64,000 bases of DNA from Candidatus Scatomonas merdigallinarum (lineage in GTDB: Bacteria; Bacillota; Clostridia; Lachnospirales; Lachnospiraceae), in contig DVKB01000024.1 of the NCBI GenBank assembly GCA_018716305.1, forward strand, positions 1 to 64,000. Direction: 5' to 3'. Below are positions 41,916-50,919 of the stretch, one piece after another. The notes below the pieces were generated by a model. The model saw nothing but the letters and a program-made list of their open reading frames with translations, made no database searches and was not told where the DNA came from. Position 1 is the stretch's first letter. Each line of letters opens with the position of its first letter. Both the position numbers and the translations under genes were made by a program.

Positions 41916-44900
41916 ATGGGCAACCTCTTTCTGATTTTTTTGACGGCAGTTTTTGCTGTCATAATCTTATACGATGTACTGGGCCACAGGCATGGAAAAA
42001 TCCGTCGGAGCATTACCGACTGGATTTTTCTGTGCCTTTTGGCCGTTGGATTTACGGTGTCGGCGGTTCGGGGCATCGGAAGTCTCGCGGCGCAGAATTC
42101 CAGAAGCAAGCCCGGCCTGTATCTGGCGTACCGGTATCTTCAGGAGGGAGACGCGGAAAAAGCCAGGGACGCGGCGGAAAGCGACAGTACCCTGACAGCG
42201 GTACAGAAAAATCTTCTGGATGTACTCGCGGCCGCGGTGGAGGGAGATTATCCTTCTGTTTATTTTTCAGCGGAGAGAGTGCTGGAGAATGATTCTGTCA
42301 GCGGCCGGCAGCGGGACTGCATGGAAGAGCTGAAAAAAATTTCCCAGATCTATCTGGGCCAGGACAGTTCCAGTGAAGAATACGCGGATCTGTTTTTGGC
42401 GGGAGGGGAAAAGGAAAGCGCTTTGACTGCTTCCGGTTTTCAGGTTCCGGGGCAGATTCTCACCCTGGTGGACCGCTGCCTGGAGGCAGAGAATATCAGA
42501 GAGACCGAAGAGCTGGAGGATTACTATCTTCTGGACAGCCAGGTGCGGTCCGGAAATCCGGATGCTATTGACAGCTCCGAGGTGGAGGAGATGACGGAGA
42601 AATACCGGGGCAGTCAGGAGATCCGGAAGCTGGCGGTGAAATATTATGCCCTGGAGGAAAACTACGGGGAGGCGGAAAGGCATGCCAGAGAACTGGCGGA
42701 ACTGGAGCCGTCGGCGGAAAATTATATTATTTATACAGATGTGATTGCGCAGGCTGTCTATGCGGGAAACCGCGCGGATGACGGAGATCCTGAAAAAGTA
42801 AAACTGATCCGGGAGGCGGAACAGGCGGAGACCCGGGCAGAACAGTACAGCGGCAATGAGGAGAAAAGGGAAGAACTCCTCAATGAGGCAAAGGAACTGC
42901 GCCAGGAGGCGGCCAATGTGGATCTTTACCGGGCCATTAATTTTCTGGAGGCAAAAAAACCGCTGTTTTTCGACAGCAGCGGACTCTATGATACGCAGAT
43001 CGCCAAGCTGTACCTGGCGGCCGGGGATCGGGACAAAGCCAGGGAAAAGATTTATGAGGTACTGGGTGACGCGGATTCGCTGTCTGATGATTCGCCGGTG
43101 AAAGAACCGCTGGAGGATGTGATCGACGCCTATAATCAGACCACTTCGGATGAGGCAAGCCCCCTTCTGAAAAGCTCTGTCAGAGGCTTCGTGGAGGCGC
43201 AGAGCCAGGATGTAATCCAGGTGGGCGAGAACACGGTCAACGGAAAGATGGCGGACTATATCGCTTCTACCCTGAAATATGACAAGCTGGGTATTTTTAT
43301 CAGCCGGGTGGACACTTCAGATTATCCCAATATTACGGCATATCTGAATGTCAACGGAAAGAAGGAAGGGCGCTGGAGTATGGCCAGCGAGTTCTATGCC
43401 GATGATTTTGAGATTATTGATACCCAGTATAAAATTGAGGATTTTGAGATGAATTCCGATGCCAGCCGGATGGGGGCAGACATCGCTATTGTCATTGACA
43501 CCAGCGGCAGTATGGCGGGCACTCCTCTGGAGGACGCGAAAACAGCTGCCCAGGCCTGCGTGGAGGATATGGATACGGATCTGCAGAAGATCGCTGTGGT
43601 ATCCTACAGCTCTGACGCGCGGACAGTGACAGCCAAAACGGACAGCCGGGAGAGTCTGATCTACGGCATCAGCCAGATGTCCAGCGGGGGAAATACCAAT
43701 ATTCCCGCAGGCATTCAGGAAGGGCTGGACGCTGTCGCCGGGGGAGACGCAGGAACCAGGGCCCTAATCCTGATGACTGACGGGCAGGACGGAAATACAG
43801 AGGCCATAGATGAGGCTATCGCCCGGGCGGTCAGCCAGGAGACTGCGGTTTATACAGTGGGACTGGGAGATGTAAACGAGGAATATCTGCGGGAGATCGC
43901 GGAACAGACCGGCGGCAAATTCATTCTGGCGGATAATTCTACGGAGCTGGAAGATATTTATCTGACCCTGCAGAAATATATTATGAATAATTACGTCCTC
44001 ACCTACCGGGTGGAGGAAAATGCGGAGGCGGATCCCCGGTATCTGATGGTATCTCTTCCGGAGTATCAGGTGTCGGCTCAGAAGGACTACACCCTGGGCA
44101 CCGCTGCCCAGGAGGAGGAAGACGCGGAAGACAACGGCATCCGGCCGGCAGCGGAGGGCAATTCTCTGATTACCTCCGTCTCTCCCGGAGCGGTTTCTGT
44201 GGAAGAAGCTGCCAGAGGACTGACAGTAACGGTCCGGGGAGAAAATTTCGCGGATGGCATGCATGTCAATATTGGAAATCTGGAGCTTCAGGATGTAGAG
44301 GTTACAGACTCGAACACTCTGACAGGAACTTTGAGGGGATCCCTTTCCGCCGGGGTTTACCGGGCCAGCGCCCAGTATCCGGACGGAAGAATCGGAGTGT
44401 ACAACCATGCCCTGTACGTATTCCGGGCGGGAACCGCGGCCGGAGTGCGGATCGGAGGAACGGTGATCCGGGCGGACACCATCGGGCAGATTTCCGAGGA
44501 TACGTTTGTGGCTTCCGGCAATGTGCTGATCAATGATTTTATCCATTTCAGCTCTAATCTGGAAATTAAGGCTTCCTCCCTGCCGGAAGATTTTGTCCTT
44601 GACTCCGGTCAGACCTGTTATCTGGGAAACAGCGGAACGGTATCGGCCGCAGGAAAGCTGTACATCAGCTATCCCCGGGCTTCAGAGGAGGAGAACGGAT
44701 ATGCCAGCATGGTTCTTGACGGAAAAGACTATGTAGTCCGGGAAGGAGACATTGAATTTGAGATTCAGGGAATGGATACCAGTATGGGGCAGTCTTACGA
44801 GCTGACAGTGCCGGGAATCACCAATGTAACCGTTGGAACCTTCTCCATCGAGACAGATGGCATTAAGGTACATGTGGATGAACTGAATCCGAAAAAGATC

Positions 44901-45998
44901 GTGGACAGTGTGAAAGAGGGCCTGAGCGGCACAAGCACCAAAACAGAGGAAAAGGAGGCGAAAGACGCATCCGAAAAGAAGAACGGGGATCAGTCTCTGA
45001 GCCGGGAGAAAGCCTTTGCCTTCCAGCCGGCGGACACCTCCGCCAGTCTGGATCTGGCGATCCGGCCCCATGACATTGAGTTCGGAGGAGAAATTACCCT
45101 GAACACCAACGACGCTCTGCGGTTCGGCGCCTTTGGGCTGCGGGAGATAGGACTGAAATTCAACACCCTGGATGGGAATCAGGAGTACTGGAAACTTTCC
45201 GGCGCCATTGATTTTTCCAATATTGTCAAGGGTTTCGGCGGTACGGGGCTGTCCGGCATGAATGCCTCAATCTCTTCCTGGTACTGGATGTTCGACAGCA
45301 TGGAAGTGGGAGTGGATCTTTACCCGGGCATCGGAATCTATAATGTATTGTATGTGGACGAAATGGCCTTGAGTGTAGAAGGGGTCAGCGGCCTGGCAGC
45401 GGACGCGGGCTGGGTTTCCGATGAAGTGAAAGCCATCTTATTTGATGGACAGGATCTGCAGGCTCTGAAGGATAACCGGCCGGATTTCAAGCTGACAGGA
45501 ACCGTAGGGGCGGATGTAAATCTGTTTAAATCCCTGCATATGCCGGTGCCGGAAGATATGACAAAATGGGGAGAACTGGGCTCCATTGACGGGGATATTA
45601 CGCTGAATTTCAGCGAACCCTCCTTTGACATTTCGGCGGCCCTGAACCTTCTGCAGCATGAGATTGCCAATGCATCCCTGGGCTTTAACCAATCCGGATT
45701 TTACGCCGATGCCAGGGCGCAGCTGGAACTGGAGATGCTGGGACTGCAGTTTGGCGGAGGCGTGGACATCGGCCTGGAAGCATCCCTGGCCCAGCTTGGT
45801 GTGGGGCTGGGCGTGGACGGACATGTGGACTGCAACATGCTGAACCTTCACTGCCAGGGAGAAATCGGCCTGGAGGTGGATGTGCGGTATGACGGAACGC
45901 TCTTTTCGGTAGCTGTAACAGAAAATGGAAATGAACATCGATTCTGGTATGAAGACAACGGGGAACTGTTTTTGTGGGATAAAATCCACGTTTCATAA
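41916..45998 (+). CDS. large membrane-anchored VWA-domain protein
   Basis: This 1360-residue protein has two N-terminal transmembrane segments (about 4-20 and 35-55). A helical, TPR-like region rich in Glu (60-430) follows, then a von Willebrand A domain with a complete MIDAS start DTSGSMAG (D528-S532) plus NTNIPAG and LMTDGQDGN. An IPT/TIG-like domain comes next (about 752-840, ITSVSPGAVS) and then a long beta-rich C-terminal half ending with FWYEDNGELFLWDK. There is no LPxTG or S-layer motif. It is probably an envelope protein whose VWA domain binds metal-dependent partners. Function is unknown. Confidence 0.78.
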   Translation: MGNLFLIFLTAVFAVIILYDVLGHRHGKIRRSITDWIFLCLLAVGFTVSAVRGIGSLAAQNSRSKPGLYLAYRYLQEGDAEKARDAAESDSTLTAVQKNLLDVLAAAVEGDYPSVYFSAERVLENDSVSGRQRDCMEELKKISQIYLGQDSSSEEYADLFLAGGEKESALTASGFQVPGQILTLVDRCLEAENIRETEELEDYYLLDSQVRSGNPDAIDSSEVEEMTEKYRGSQEIRKLAVKYYALEENYGEAERHARELAELEPSAENYIIYTDVIAQAVYAGNRADDGDPEKVKLIREAEQAETRAEQYSGNEEKREELLNEAKELRQEAANVDLYRAINFLEAKKPLFFDSSGLYDTQIAKLYLAAGDRDKAREKIYEVLGDADSLSDDSPVKEPLEDVIDAYNQTTSDEASPLLKSSVRGFVEAQSQDVIQVGENTVNGKMADYIASTLKYDKLGIFISRVDTSDYPNITAYLNVNGKKEGRWSMASEFYADDFEIIDTQYKIEDFEMNSDASRMGADIAIVIDTSGSMAGTPLEDAKTAAQACVEDMDTDLQKIAVVSYSSDARTVTAKTDSRESLIYGISQMSSGGNTNIPAGIQEGLDAVAGGDAGTRALILMTDGQDGNTEAIDEAIARAVSQETAVYTVGLGDVNEEYLREIAEQTGGKFILADNSTELEDIYLTLQKYIMNNYVLTYRVEENAEADPRYLMVSLPEYQVSAQKDYTLGTAAQEEEDAEDNGIRPAAEGNSLITSVSPGAVSVEEAARGLTVTVRGENFADGMHVNIGNLELQDVEVTDSNTLTGTLRGSLSAGVYRASAQYPDGRIGVYNHALYVFRAGTAAGVRIGGTVIRADTIGQISEDTFVASGNVLINDFIHFSSNLEIKASSLPEDFVLDSGQTCYLGNSGTVSAAGKLYISYPRASEEENGYASMVLDGKDYVVREGDIEFEIQGMDTSMGQSYELTVPGITNVTVGTFSIETDGIKVHVDELNPKKIVDSVKEGLSGTSTKTEEKEAKDASEKKNGDQSLSREKAFAFQPADTSASLDLAIRPHDIEFGGEITLNTNDALRFGAFGLREIGLKFNTLDGNQEYWKLSGAIDFSNIVKGFGGTGLSGMNASISSWYWMFDSMEVGVDLYPGIGIYNVLYVDEMALSVEGVSGLAADAGWVSDEVKAILFDGQDLQALKDNRPDFKLTGTVGADVNLFKSLHMPVPEDMTKWGELGSIDGDITLNFSEPSFDISAALNLLQHEIANASLGFNQSGFYADARAQLELEMLGLQFGGGVDIGLEASLAQLGVGLGVDGHVDCNMLNLHCQGEIGLEVDVRYDGTLFSVAVTENGNEHRFWYEDNGELFLWDKIHVS

Positions 45999-46018
45999 CC
46001 CGGAACAGGAGGAAGCGG

Positions 46019-47521
46019 ATGAAAAAAGCATTTTGTATTCTGGCAGCGGTTTTCTTCTGTCTGTGTATGACTGAGGGAGAAGCCAGAGCCGCCGCGGAAA
46101 CGGTGGAGGTGAACCTTCCGGAGGCGCGTCAGGAGTGTGTGTTCGAGGTGCGCTGGGAGGAGACTGAAACGGAGGCTCAGGTGCGGATCACAGGCCCGGA
46201 CGGCAGTGTTTACGGCACAGAGGAGACTCCCGACCGAGTGACAGAAATGGAGGGAGCGGCATACTTTTACATCGGAGACGCGGCGGCCGGCCGGTGGCAG
46301 GTGACAGTAGAGGGAGATTCTCTCGGAAATGTAGAGGTAAACGCGGGATCCCTGCCTCAAAGCCTGAAGATAGATTCCTTTACGGTGACAGAAAACGGGC
46401 GGGGCATCTACGAAGCATCCTGGAGTGTTTCCGACTGCCCTGAGGATGTGACGGTGGAAATTTTCGCCGATACGGATCAGCAGGGATACGATGGCACCAG
46501 GGCCGCCTCCGGGGGACGGGGGCCTTCGGGAACACTCTCTTTTGACATGCCGGGGGTGGACAGCGGCTACTACTATTTTTATATAACTGTTGCCCAAGAC
46601 AGCGGAATTTTTAATTCCGCCTACTGCGATACCGCGTTTTTCTATGATAATATAAACGGCGGAGATAAGCTGAGCAATGTGACTGCGTCTCTGCTTAACC
46701 GGGATGTCTATATGAGCTGGACCGGGGAGGAAAACGGGCTTTACAGAGTGATGCTTTTCGATCCGGACACCAAGCTGCTTCTGGCCTCCACAGAGACGGA
46801 GGAGACCTCCTGCGTGCTCTCCATGCCGGAAGGTTATGACCGGGTGCTGGCGGCAGCGGCTTCCTGGAAGGATGAACAGCTGGGTCGGTTTGATGTGTTT
46901 GAAATTTCCGCGGACAGCGCGGTGGAGGCGTCTGTCGCCTATCCGGAGGAACAGGCCACCAATCAGTCTGTGATTTTCGCGGAGGTCAGCTACAGCGGGA
47001 ACTGCACGGTTTCCGCCACCCGCAACGGGGAATTGCTGATGGAGAATGAGACGGCCCAGGGCCGTTACGAAATCCATCTGCTGGAAGGGGACAACGCCGT
47101 TGTATTTCTGATTACAGATGAAGCGGGAAATACGGCCTCTTTTCTGAAAGATATTTATCTGGACTCAACGCCGCCGCAGCTTTCTCTGAAGAGAAATCTT
47201 GACAAGATCTCTACCGGCGAGTCTTATATTTATGTGGAGGGCTACACGGAGGCAGGCGTGACGTTGACCTGCAACGGAGAGCCGGTAGAACTGGCCGGAA
47301 GCTATTTCAGTTTCCGCCAGCCTCTGTCTTTCGGAACCAATGAGATTGTGCTGACCGCCACAGATGTGGCGGGCAATGAGGCGAGATATTCCGCTGAGGT
47401 ATCCCGGCCCTTCTGGAGGGCGGGGATTGTAAAATGGATCCTCCTGGCTGCCGCTGCCGCGGCGCTGATTGCTCTTGAGACCGTAATTCTGGTGAGAGGA
47501 AAAAGGAGGTCACGGCGATGA
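46019..47521 (+). CDS. secreted/membrane-anchored Ig-like domain protein
   Basis: The 500-residue protein has a signal peptide (1-22, cleavage near GEARAAAET), several beta-sandwich repeats, a bacterial Ig-like domain near LDSTPPQLSL and VDVAGNEARYSAEV-type endings, and one C-terminal transmembrane helix (about 470-492) followed by KRRSRR. The topology is therefore outside with a short cytosolic tail. It starts 20 bp after the VWA gene and overlaps the next gene by 4 bp (ATGA), so the three are translated together. It could be a surface partner of the VWA protein. I recognise no named family. Confidence 0.75.
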   Translation: MKKAFCILAAVFFCLCMTEGEARAAAETVEVNLPEARQECVFEVRWEETETEAQVRITGPDGSVYGTEETPDRVTEMEGAAYFYIGDAAAGRWQVTVEGDSLGNVEVNAGSLPQSLKIDSFTVTENGRGIYEASWSVSDCPEDVTVEIFADTDQQGYDGTRAASGGRGPSGTLSFDMPGVDSGYYYFYITVAQDSGIFNSAYCDTAFFYDNINGGDKLSNVTASLLNRDVYMSWTGEENGLYRVMLFDPDTKLLLASTETEETSCVLSMPEGYDRVLAAAASWKDEQLGRFDVFEISADSAVEASVAYPEEQATNQSVIFAEVSYSGNCTVSATRNGELLMENETAQGRYEIHLLEGDNAVVFLITDEAGNTASFLKDIYLDSTPPQLSLKRNLDKISTGESYIYVEGYTEAGVTLTCNGEPVELAGSYFSFRQPLSFGTNEIVLTATDVAGNEARYSAEVSRPFWRAGIVKWILLAAAAAALIALETVILVRGKRRSRR

Positions 47522-47826
47522 AAAAAATCCGTCTGATTCTTGCGGCCATGACTGCGGTCTCTGCCATTTATATGATTTACGCCAACTGGAGCGTCCGGGG
47601 CTTTCAGCTCCTTACCATGGATTCCACGGCGGGACACCGGGCAGCAGTTACCTACCGGTGGTCGATTTTTGTGTTTTTCATTTTGCTGGCGGCCAATATT
47701 CTGGCAGCTGTCCTGGCAAAAAAGCAGAGAGAAAAAAAATTCAGATGCCCTGCCTGTGGAGCGCTTCGCAGCGAGAAGGACAAGTTCTGCAAAAAATGCG
47801 GCCATCCTTTTACAAAAACCCGCTGA
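47518..47826 (+). CDS. small membrane protein with C-terminal zinc ribbon
   Basis: The 102-residue protein has two hydrophobic segments (about 5-22 and 48-66) and a zinc ribbon of the form CPACG...FCKKCG at 77-95. The ribbon would face the cytoplasm if both helices cross the membrane. It overlaps the Ig-like gene by 4 bp and ends the cluster. The ribbon resembles those of the first gene in the run, which suggests that the four products contact one another. No function is known to me. Confidence 0.75.
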   Translation: MKKIRLILAAMTAVSAIYMIYANWSVRGFQLLTMDSTAGHRAAVTYRWSIFVFFILLAANILAAVLAKKQREKKFRCPACGALRSEKDKFCKKCGHPFTKTR

Positions 47827-47869
47827 ATTCCTGCTGGAAGAATCTGCTGTGTGGATTTGAGAATTTTTC

Positions 47870-47898
47870 TTGAAAATCTTCATAGACTAGAGTATAAT
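47870..47898 (+). promoter_or_regulatory. promoter of 6S RNA
   Basis: TTGAAA (47870-47875), a 17-bp spacer and a perfect TATAAT (47893-47898) give a strong sigma-A promoter where no protein gene follows. Confidence 0.8.
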
Positions 47899-47904
47899 TT
47901 ATGT

Positions 47905-48139
47905 AAATTAAAGATATGGAGTGATTTACCTGGAGTGTCCGAGGCCCTGCCAATTTGAACCTACATTTTCTTTAAACAGGGATTCCTATATCGGCGTGTG
48001 GATGCCAGGCCCCCATTGCGCAGGGGAAGGCAGAAGCGGCGCCTGCGGTTGCCCACCTAGCTTTGCTAGGAGTCAAACGGCAGGAACGGCATGCCGGGGT
48101 TCACAAAAGAAAAAAGGGATCGTTGTATCCCGGCCATGA
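47905..48139 (+). ncRNA. ssrS: 6S RNA
   Basis: The 393-bp gap between protein genes has a strong promoter, no credible open frame, and extended pairing ended by a terminator. The segment CACCTAGC...GCTAGGAGTCAAACGGC parallels the CACCUUGA...AAGGGUUACAGCC region of E. coli 6S RNA. CCTGCC near 47945 can pair with GGCAGG near 48082 to close a large bubble. GTGTCC with GGGGTTCAC extends the closing stem. 6S RNA binds sigma-A RNA polymerase in slow growth. The exact ends are uncertain (core about 47925-48110). SRP RNA and RNase P signatures are absent. Confidence 0.75.
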
Positions 48140-48170
48140 CTGGCGCGGCAGTATCTGCCGCGCCGGTTTT
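48140..48170 (+). terminator. terminator after 6S RNA
   Basis: CTGGCGCGGCAG (48140-48151) and CTGCCGCGCCGG (48155-48166) form a 12-bp stem with a 3-base loop, followed by TTTT. Confidence 0.88.
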
Positions 48171-48185
48171 GCGTCTGCCTGCGGG

Positions 48186-48214
48186 GTATGAAAGGGCTGT
48201 CCCTTCCATATACT
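48186..48214 (+). promoter_or_regulatory. candidate sigma-E promoter of the spoIID-type gene
   Basis: GTATGAA (48186-48192), a 14-bp spacer and CATATACT (48207-48214) match the sigma-E pattern. Transcription would begin at or next to the ATG at 48220. Confidence 0.5.
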
Positions 48215-48219
48215 AGAAT

Positions 48220-49644
48220 ATGAGCGTTCAGAAAGAAAACCGATTTTTATTCTGTACATGGCTGTGCCTGTTTCTGCTCCTGCTGTTTCTGCGGCTGAAT
48301 GAAACCGACGCGGGAGCGCCGGCGGATGGAAAGGGAAGTCTTTCCGGCGGGACGGACTCTCTGCTGACTGGGGAGACAGGGACGGAGGAGCCGGATATCG
48401 GTCAATCAGAGAAGCGGGAGGGTCAACAGGTGATCCGGGTTCTTCTGACAGACAGCAGCCAAAGCGGGTATTATCATTCAGAGGCTGTTCTTACCCCTGC
48501 CGGCAGGGTCAGAGTTTCCGGTACAGATCTCTGGCTCGCGCCGGGGGAGACAGTTACCTTCACTGCCGATGACCAGCGGTTCTCGGAAGGAAAGATCACC
48601 CTGGAACCGGAGGATCCGGGAGCCGGAATTGCCCTGAACTCTGTTTCCAGAGGGGGAAAGACACCGGTCTATGAGGGGAGTCTGGAGATTTATCAGACCG
48701 AACAGGGGCTGTATCTGGTGAACGCGGTGGAACTGGAGACTTATCTGAAATATGTGGTGCCCAGCGAAATGCCTGCCTCTTATGAGACGGAGGCCCTGAA
48801 GGCCCAGGCGGTATGCGCCAGAACCTACGCCTGCCGGGCCATGGAGGAAAATGCGCTGGCACAGTACCATGCCCAGGTGGATGACAGTGTTTCCTTTCAG
48901 GTATACAACGGGATAGGGCGGCAGCCGGCGACGGACCAGGCGGTGGACGAGACCCGGGGACAGATTATGACCTGGGGCGGCGAACCGATTACCGCGTATT
49001 TCTTTTCTACCTCCTGCGGCTATACCAGCACCAGTGAGGTCTGGGGGCAGGGAAATTCTGAGGAATATCTGAAAAGCGTATACCTGGGAAGCGACGCGCC
49101 GGAAAATGTCCAGACAGAGGAAGTATTCGCCTCCTTTATTGCTCAGAAAGATCCGGATGATTTTGAGGCGGAAGACAGCTGGTACCGCTGGAAAGCCACC
49201 CTTCCCGCGGCAGTACTGGACAGCCGTCTGGAGCCCTACGGGATCGGAACCCTGCAGGAAATGACCGTTCGAAGGCGGAGCAGCGGCGGCGCGGTGACAG
49301 AACTGCTGCTTACCGGCAGCAGCGGGTCGGCGGTTCTGGAAAACGAATATGATATCCGGGAATTTCTTTCTGTGAAGGGCATACCGGTCACAAAAAATGA
49401 CGGAACTTCCACCACGGAAATGGGTCTGCTGCCCAGCGCCTATTTTATCTGCAGCAGCGTCTATGAGGGATCGCTGCTTACCGGATTTGAAATTCTGGGA
49501 GGCGGATACGGACACGGCGTGGGAATGAGCCAGAACGGAGCGCGGCATCTGGCACAGCAGGGATACAGCTGGCAGGAAATTCTGCGCTATTTTTATAAAG
49601 ATATTACATTGGAACAGGACGAAAATATACGGCAGACAGCCTGA
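48220..49644 (+). CDS. spoIID: SpoIID/LytB domain protein
   Basis: The 474-residue protein has one N-terminal membrane segment (about 8-25), a linker, and a SpoIID domain with the catalytic glutamate in VPSEMPAS (E183), KAQAVCARTYACRAM, FFSTSCGYTSTSEVWG and the late YGHGVGMSQNGARHLAQQG. SpoIID is a lytic transglycosylase that removes peptidoglycan during engulfment. It is longer than the 343-residue Bacillus protein, mostly from inserts in the middle. No ribosome binding site lies before the ATG, and a sigma-E-like -10 ends only 5 bases before it. A paralogue of SpoIID rather than SpoIID itself is possible. Confidence 0.85.
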   Translation: MSVQKENRFLFCTWLCLFLLLLFLRLNETDAGAPADGKGSLSGGTDSLLTGETGTEEPDIGQSEKREGQQVIRVLLTDSSQSGYYHSEAVLTPAGRVRVSGTDLWLAPGETVTFTADDQRFSEGKITLEPEDPGAGIALNSVSRGGKTPVYEGSLEIYQTEQGLYLVNAVELETYLKYVVPSEMPASYETEALKAQAVCARTYACRAMEENALAQYHAQVDDSVSFQVYNGIGRQPATDQAVDETRGQIMTWGGEPITAYFFSTSCGYTSTSEVWGQGNSEEYLKSVYLGSDAPENVQTEEVFASFIAQKDPDDFEAEDSWYRWKATLPAAVLDSRLEPYGIGTLQEMTVRRRSSGGAVTELLLTGSSGSAVLENEYDIREFLSVKGIPVTKNDGTSTTEMGLLPSAYFICSSVYEGSLLTGFEILGGGYGHGVGMSQNGARHLAQQGYSWQEILRYFYKDITLEQDENIRQTA

Positions 49645-49659
49645 AAAACAGGAGATACC

Positions 49660-50547
49660 ATGAGCACAGAGAAAAATCAAAAGGAGAGAAAAAACAGCAG
49701 AGCGGTGAAGATCATCAAAGAGTTTTCGGAGCGCATTATGGGGGATCATGTGGGGGCATATGCCGCTCAGAGCGCGTTTTTTATTTTGCTCTCTTTTATT
49801 CCCTTTATGATGCTGCTTCTGAATATCATTCAGTATACACCGCTGACAGAGGAGGCTGTCAGCAGCGCGGTGATGTCCATCATTCCCGAAGATTTTCACG
49901 GAGTAGTGAAAACCATTATTATGGAGATATACCGCAGATCTTCGGCAATCCTGCCGGTGTCTGCCATTATCGCCCTCTGGTCCGCGGGAAAGGCCATTAC
50001 CTCTCTTACCTACGGGCTGAACACGGTGTACCATGTAAAAGAAACCAGAAATTATTTTGTGAACCGTCTCCGCTCCATGCTGTTTACGCTTTTTTTCATC
50101 GGAGCGTTTCTGGTGACTCTGGTCCTGATGGTTTTTGGCCGGAGCATTCAGCAGGCGCTGACCGAATATTTTCCTGCGGTGGCAGAGTTTACAGGAATGC
50201 TTCTGAGTCTGCGCACCGTGATCACTATGGCGGCGCTGATGTTTACCTTTGTGCTGATGTACCGCTTTGTCCCCAATCGAAAAGTAAGCTTTGAAAGCCA
50301 GATTCCCGGCGCTCTGGTTACCACTATTTCCTGGCAGATTCTCTCCGTGGGATTCTCCTTTTACCTGGAATATTTTCCGGGAGTGACCAGAATGTACGGA
50401 AACCTGACCACCATGATCCTTCTGATGCTCTGGGTCTATTTCTGCATGTATCTGGTGTTGGTGGGGGCCGAGATCAACGACTGGTTTGAGCGCAGGATGA
50501 CAGGACAGGAACAAAATTTACTTGACAGCAAAAAAGAATGCGGCTAG
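49660..50547 (+). CDS. YihY/virulence factor BrkB family membrane protein
   Basis: The 295-residue integral membrane protein has about six hydrophobic helices. Family stretches are AAQSAFFILLSFIPFMMLLL, LWSAGKAITSLTYGLNTVY and YGNLTTMILLMLWVYFCMYLVLVGAEIN (the last spanning residues about 246-273). The family was once called RNase BN by mistake; its transport function is not settled. GGAGA precedes the ATG. The TAG stop forms part of the -10 box for the downstream T-box transcript. Confidence 0.9.
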   Translation: MSTEKNQKERKNSRAVKIIKEFSERIMGDHVGAYAAQSAFFILLSFIPFMMLLLNIIQYTPLTEEAVSSAVMSIIPEDFHGVVKTIIMEIYRRSSAILPVSAIIALWSAGKAITSLTYGLNTVYHVKETRNYFVNRLRSMLFTLFFIGAFLVTLVLMVFGRSIQQALTEYFPAVAEFTGMLLSLRTVITMAALMFTFVLMYRFVPNRKVSFESQIPGALVTTISWQILSVGFSFYLEYFPGVTRMYGNLTTMILLMLWVYFCMYLVLVGAEINDWFERRMTGQEQNLLDSKKECG

Positions 50548-50550
50548 AAT
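50522..50550 (+). promoter_or_regulatory. promoter of the pheST T-box leader
   Basis: TTGACA (50522-50527), a 17-bp spacer and TAGAAT (50545-50550). The box lies in the last codons of the yihY-type gene, and the -10 contains its stop codon. Confidence 0.8.
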
Positions 50551-50556
50551 AAGGAA

Positions 50557-50798
50557 CAGATGTAAAGGCTGAGAAGGTGCCAGTAGGAAGCGGCTTTCTT
50601 TCAGAGAGAGGGAATCAGCGGCTGTAAGTTCCCTTAAGTTCAGGCTGTTTCTGAGATTCACACCGGAGCCGCTTTTCTGAAGAGACAGTAGGAAAAGACG
50701 TGCGCGCACGTTACAGCGCCAAAGAGTGCCCGGCATGCCGGGAATCTGGGTGGTACCGCGGAAGTTCTGCTCCGTCCCATTTGGGGACGGAGTTTTTT
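50557..50798 (+). promoter_or_regulatory. T-box leader (phenylalanine)
   Basis: The 372-bp gap before pheS contains a T-box riboswitch. The antiterminator/T-box sequence GGGTGGTACCGCGG is at 50748-50761 and stem I is upstream. The likely specifier is TTC at 50657-50659 in GAGATTCACACC, a Phe codon that agrees with the genes controlled. Uncharged tRNA-Phe would pair and prevent the terminator that follows. The leader begins about 7 bases after the promoter at 50545. Confidence 0.93.
50770..50798 (+). terminator. T-box regulated terminator
   Basis: CTCCGTCCC (50770-50778) and GGGACGGAG (50784-50792) form a 9-bp stem with a 5-base loop, followed by TTTTTT. Confidence 0.93.
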
Positions 50799-50821
50799 AT
50801 TTCCCGCGAGCAGCGAGGCAA

Positions 50822-50835
50822 GCGGACATGTCCGC
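50822..50835. repeat. 14-bp perfect palindrome before pheS
   Basis: GCGGACATGTCCGC is self-complementary and lies in GCGAGCAGCGAGGCAAGC-type sequence between the T-box terminator and pheS. That sequence resembles the 39-bp repeats between pheS and pheT. Confidence 0.5.
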
Positions 50836-50919
50836 ATGTCCATGAAATGCGTTTGCGCAAAGTCCGTGCCTGCCCGGACAGATTACAGCGGGAGAACCCG
50901 CGGAATAAGGAGAATCAGC

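Noticed and set aside
47905-48139. SRP RNA, RNase P RNA or tmRNA
   Set aside because: The conserved SRP GGUG/GGAA loop, the RNase P GAGGAAAGUC-type core and a tRNA-like acceptor with a tag frame were not found; the pairing fits 6S RNA better.
48478-50514. A 678-codon reverse open frame across spoIID and yihY
   Set aside because: It crosses two well-supported forward genes and their junction and has no domain or start signal.
50548-50919. tRNA gene in the pheS upstream gap
   Set aside because: The TGGTACCGCG sequence belongs to the T-box antiterminator; no cloverleaf can be drawn.
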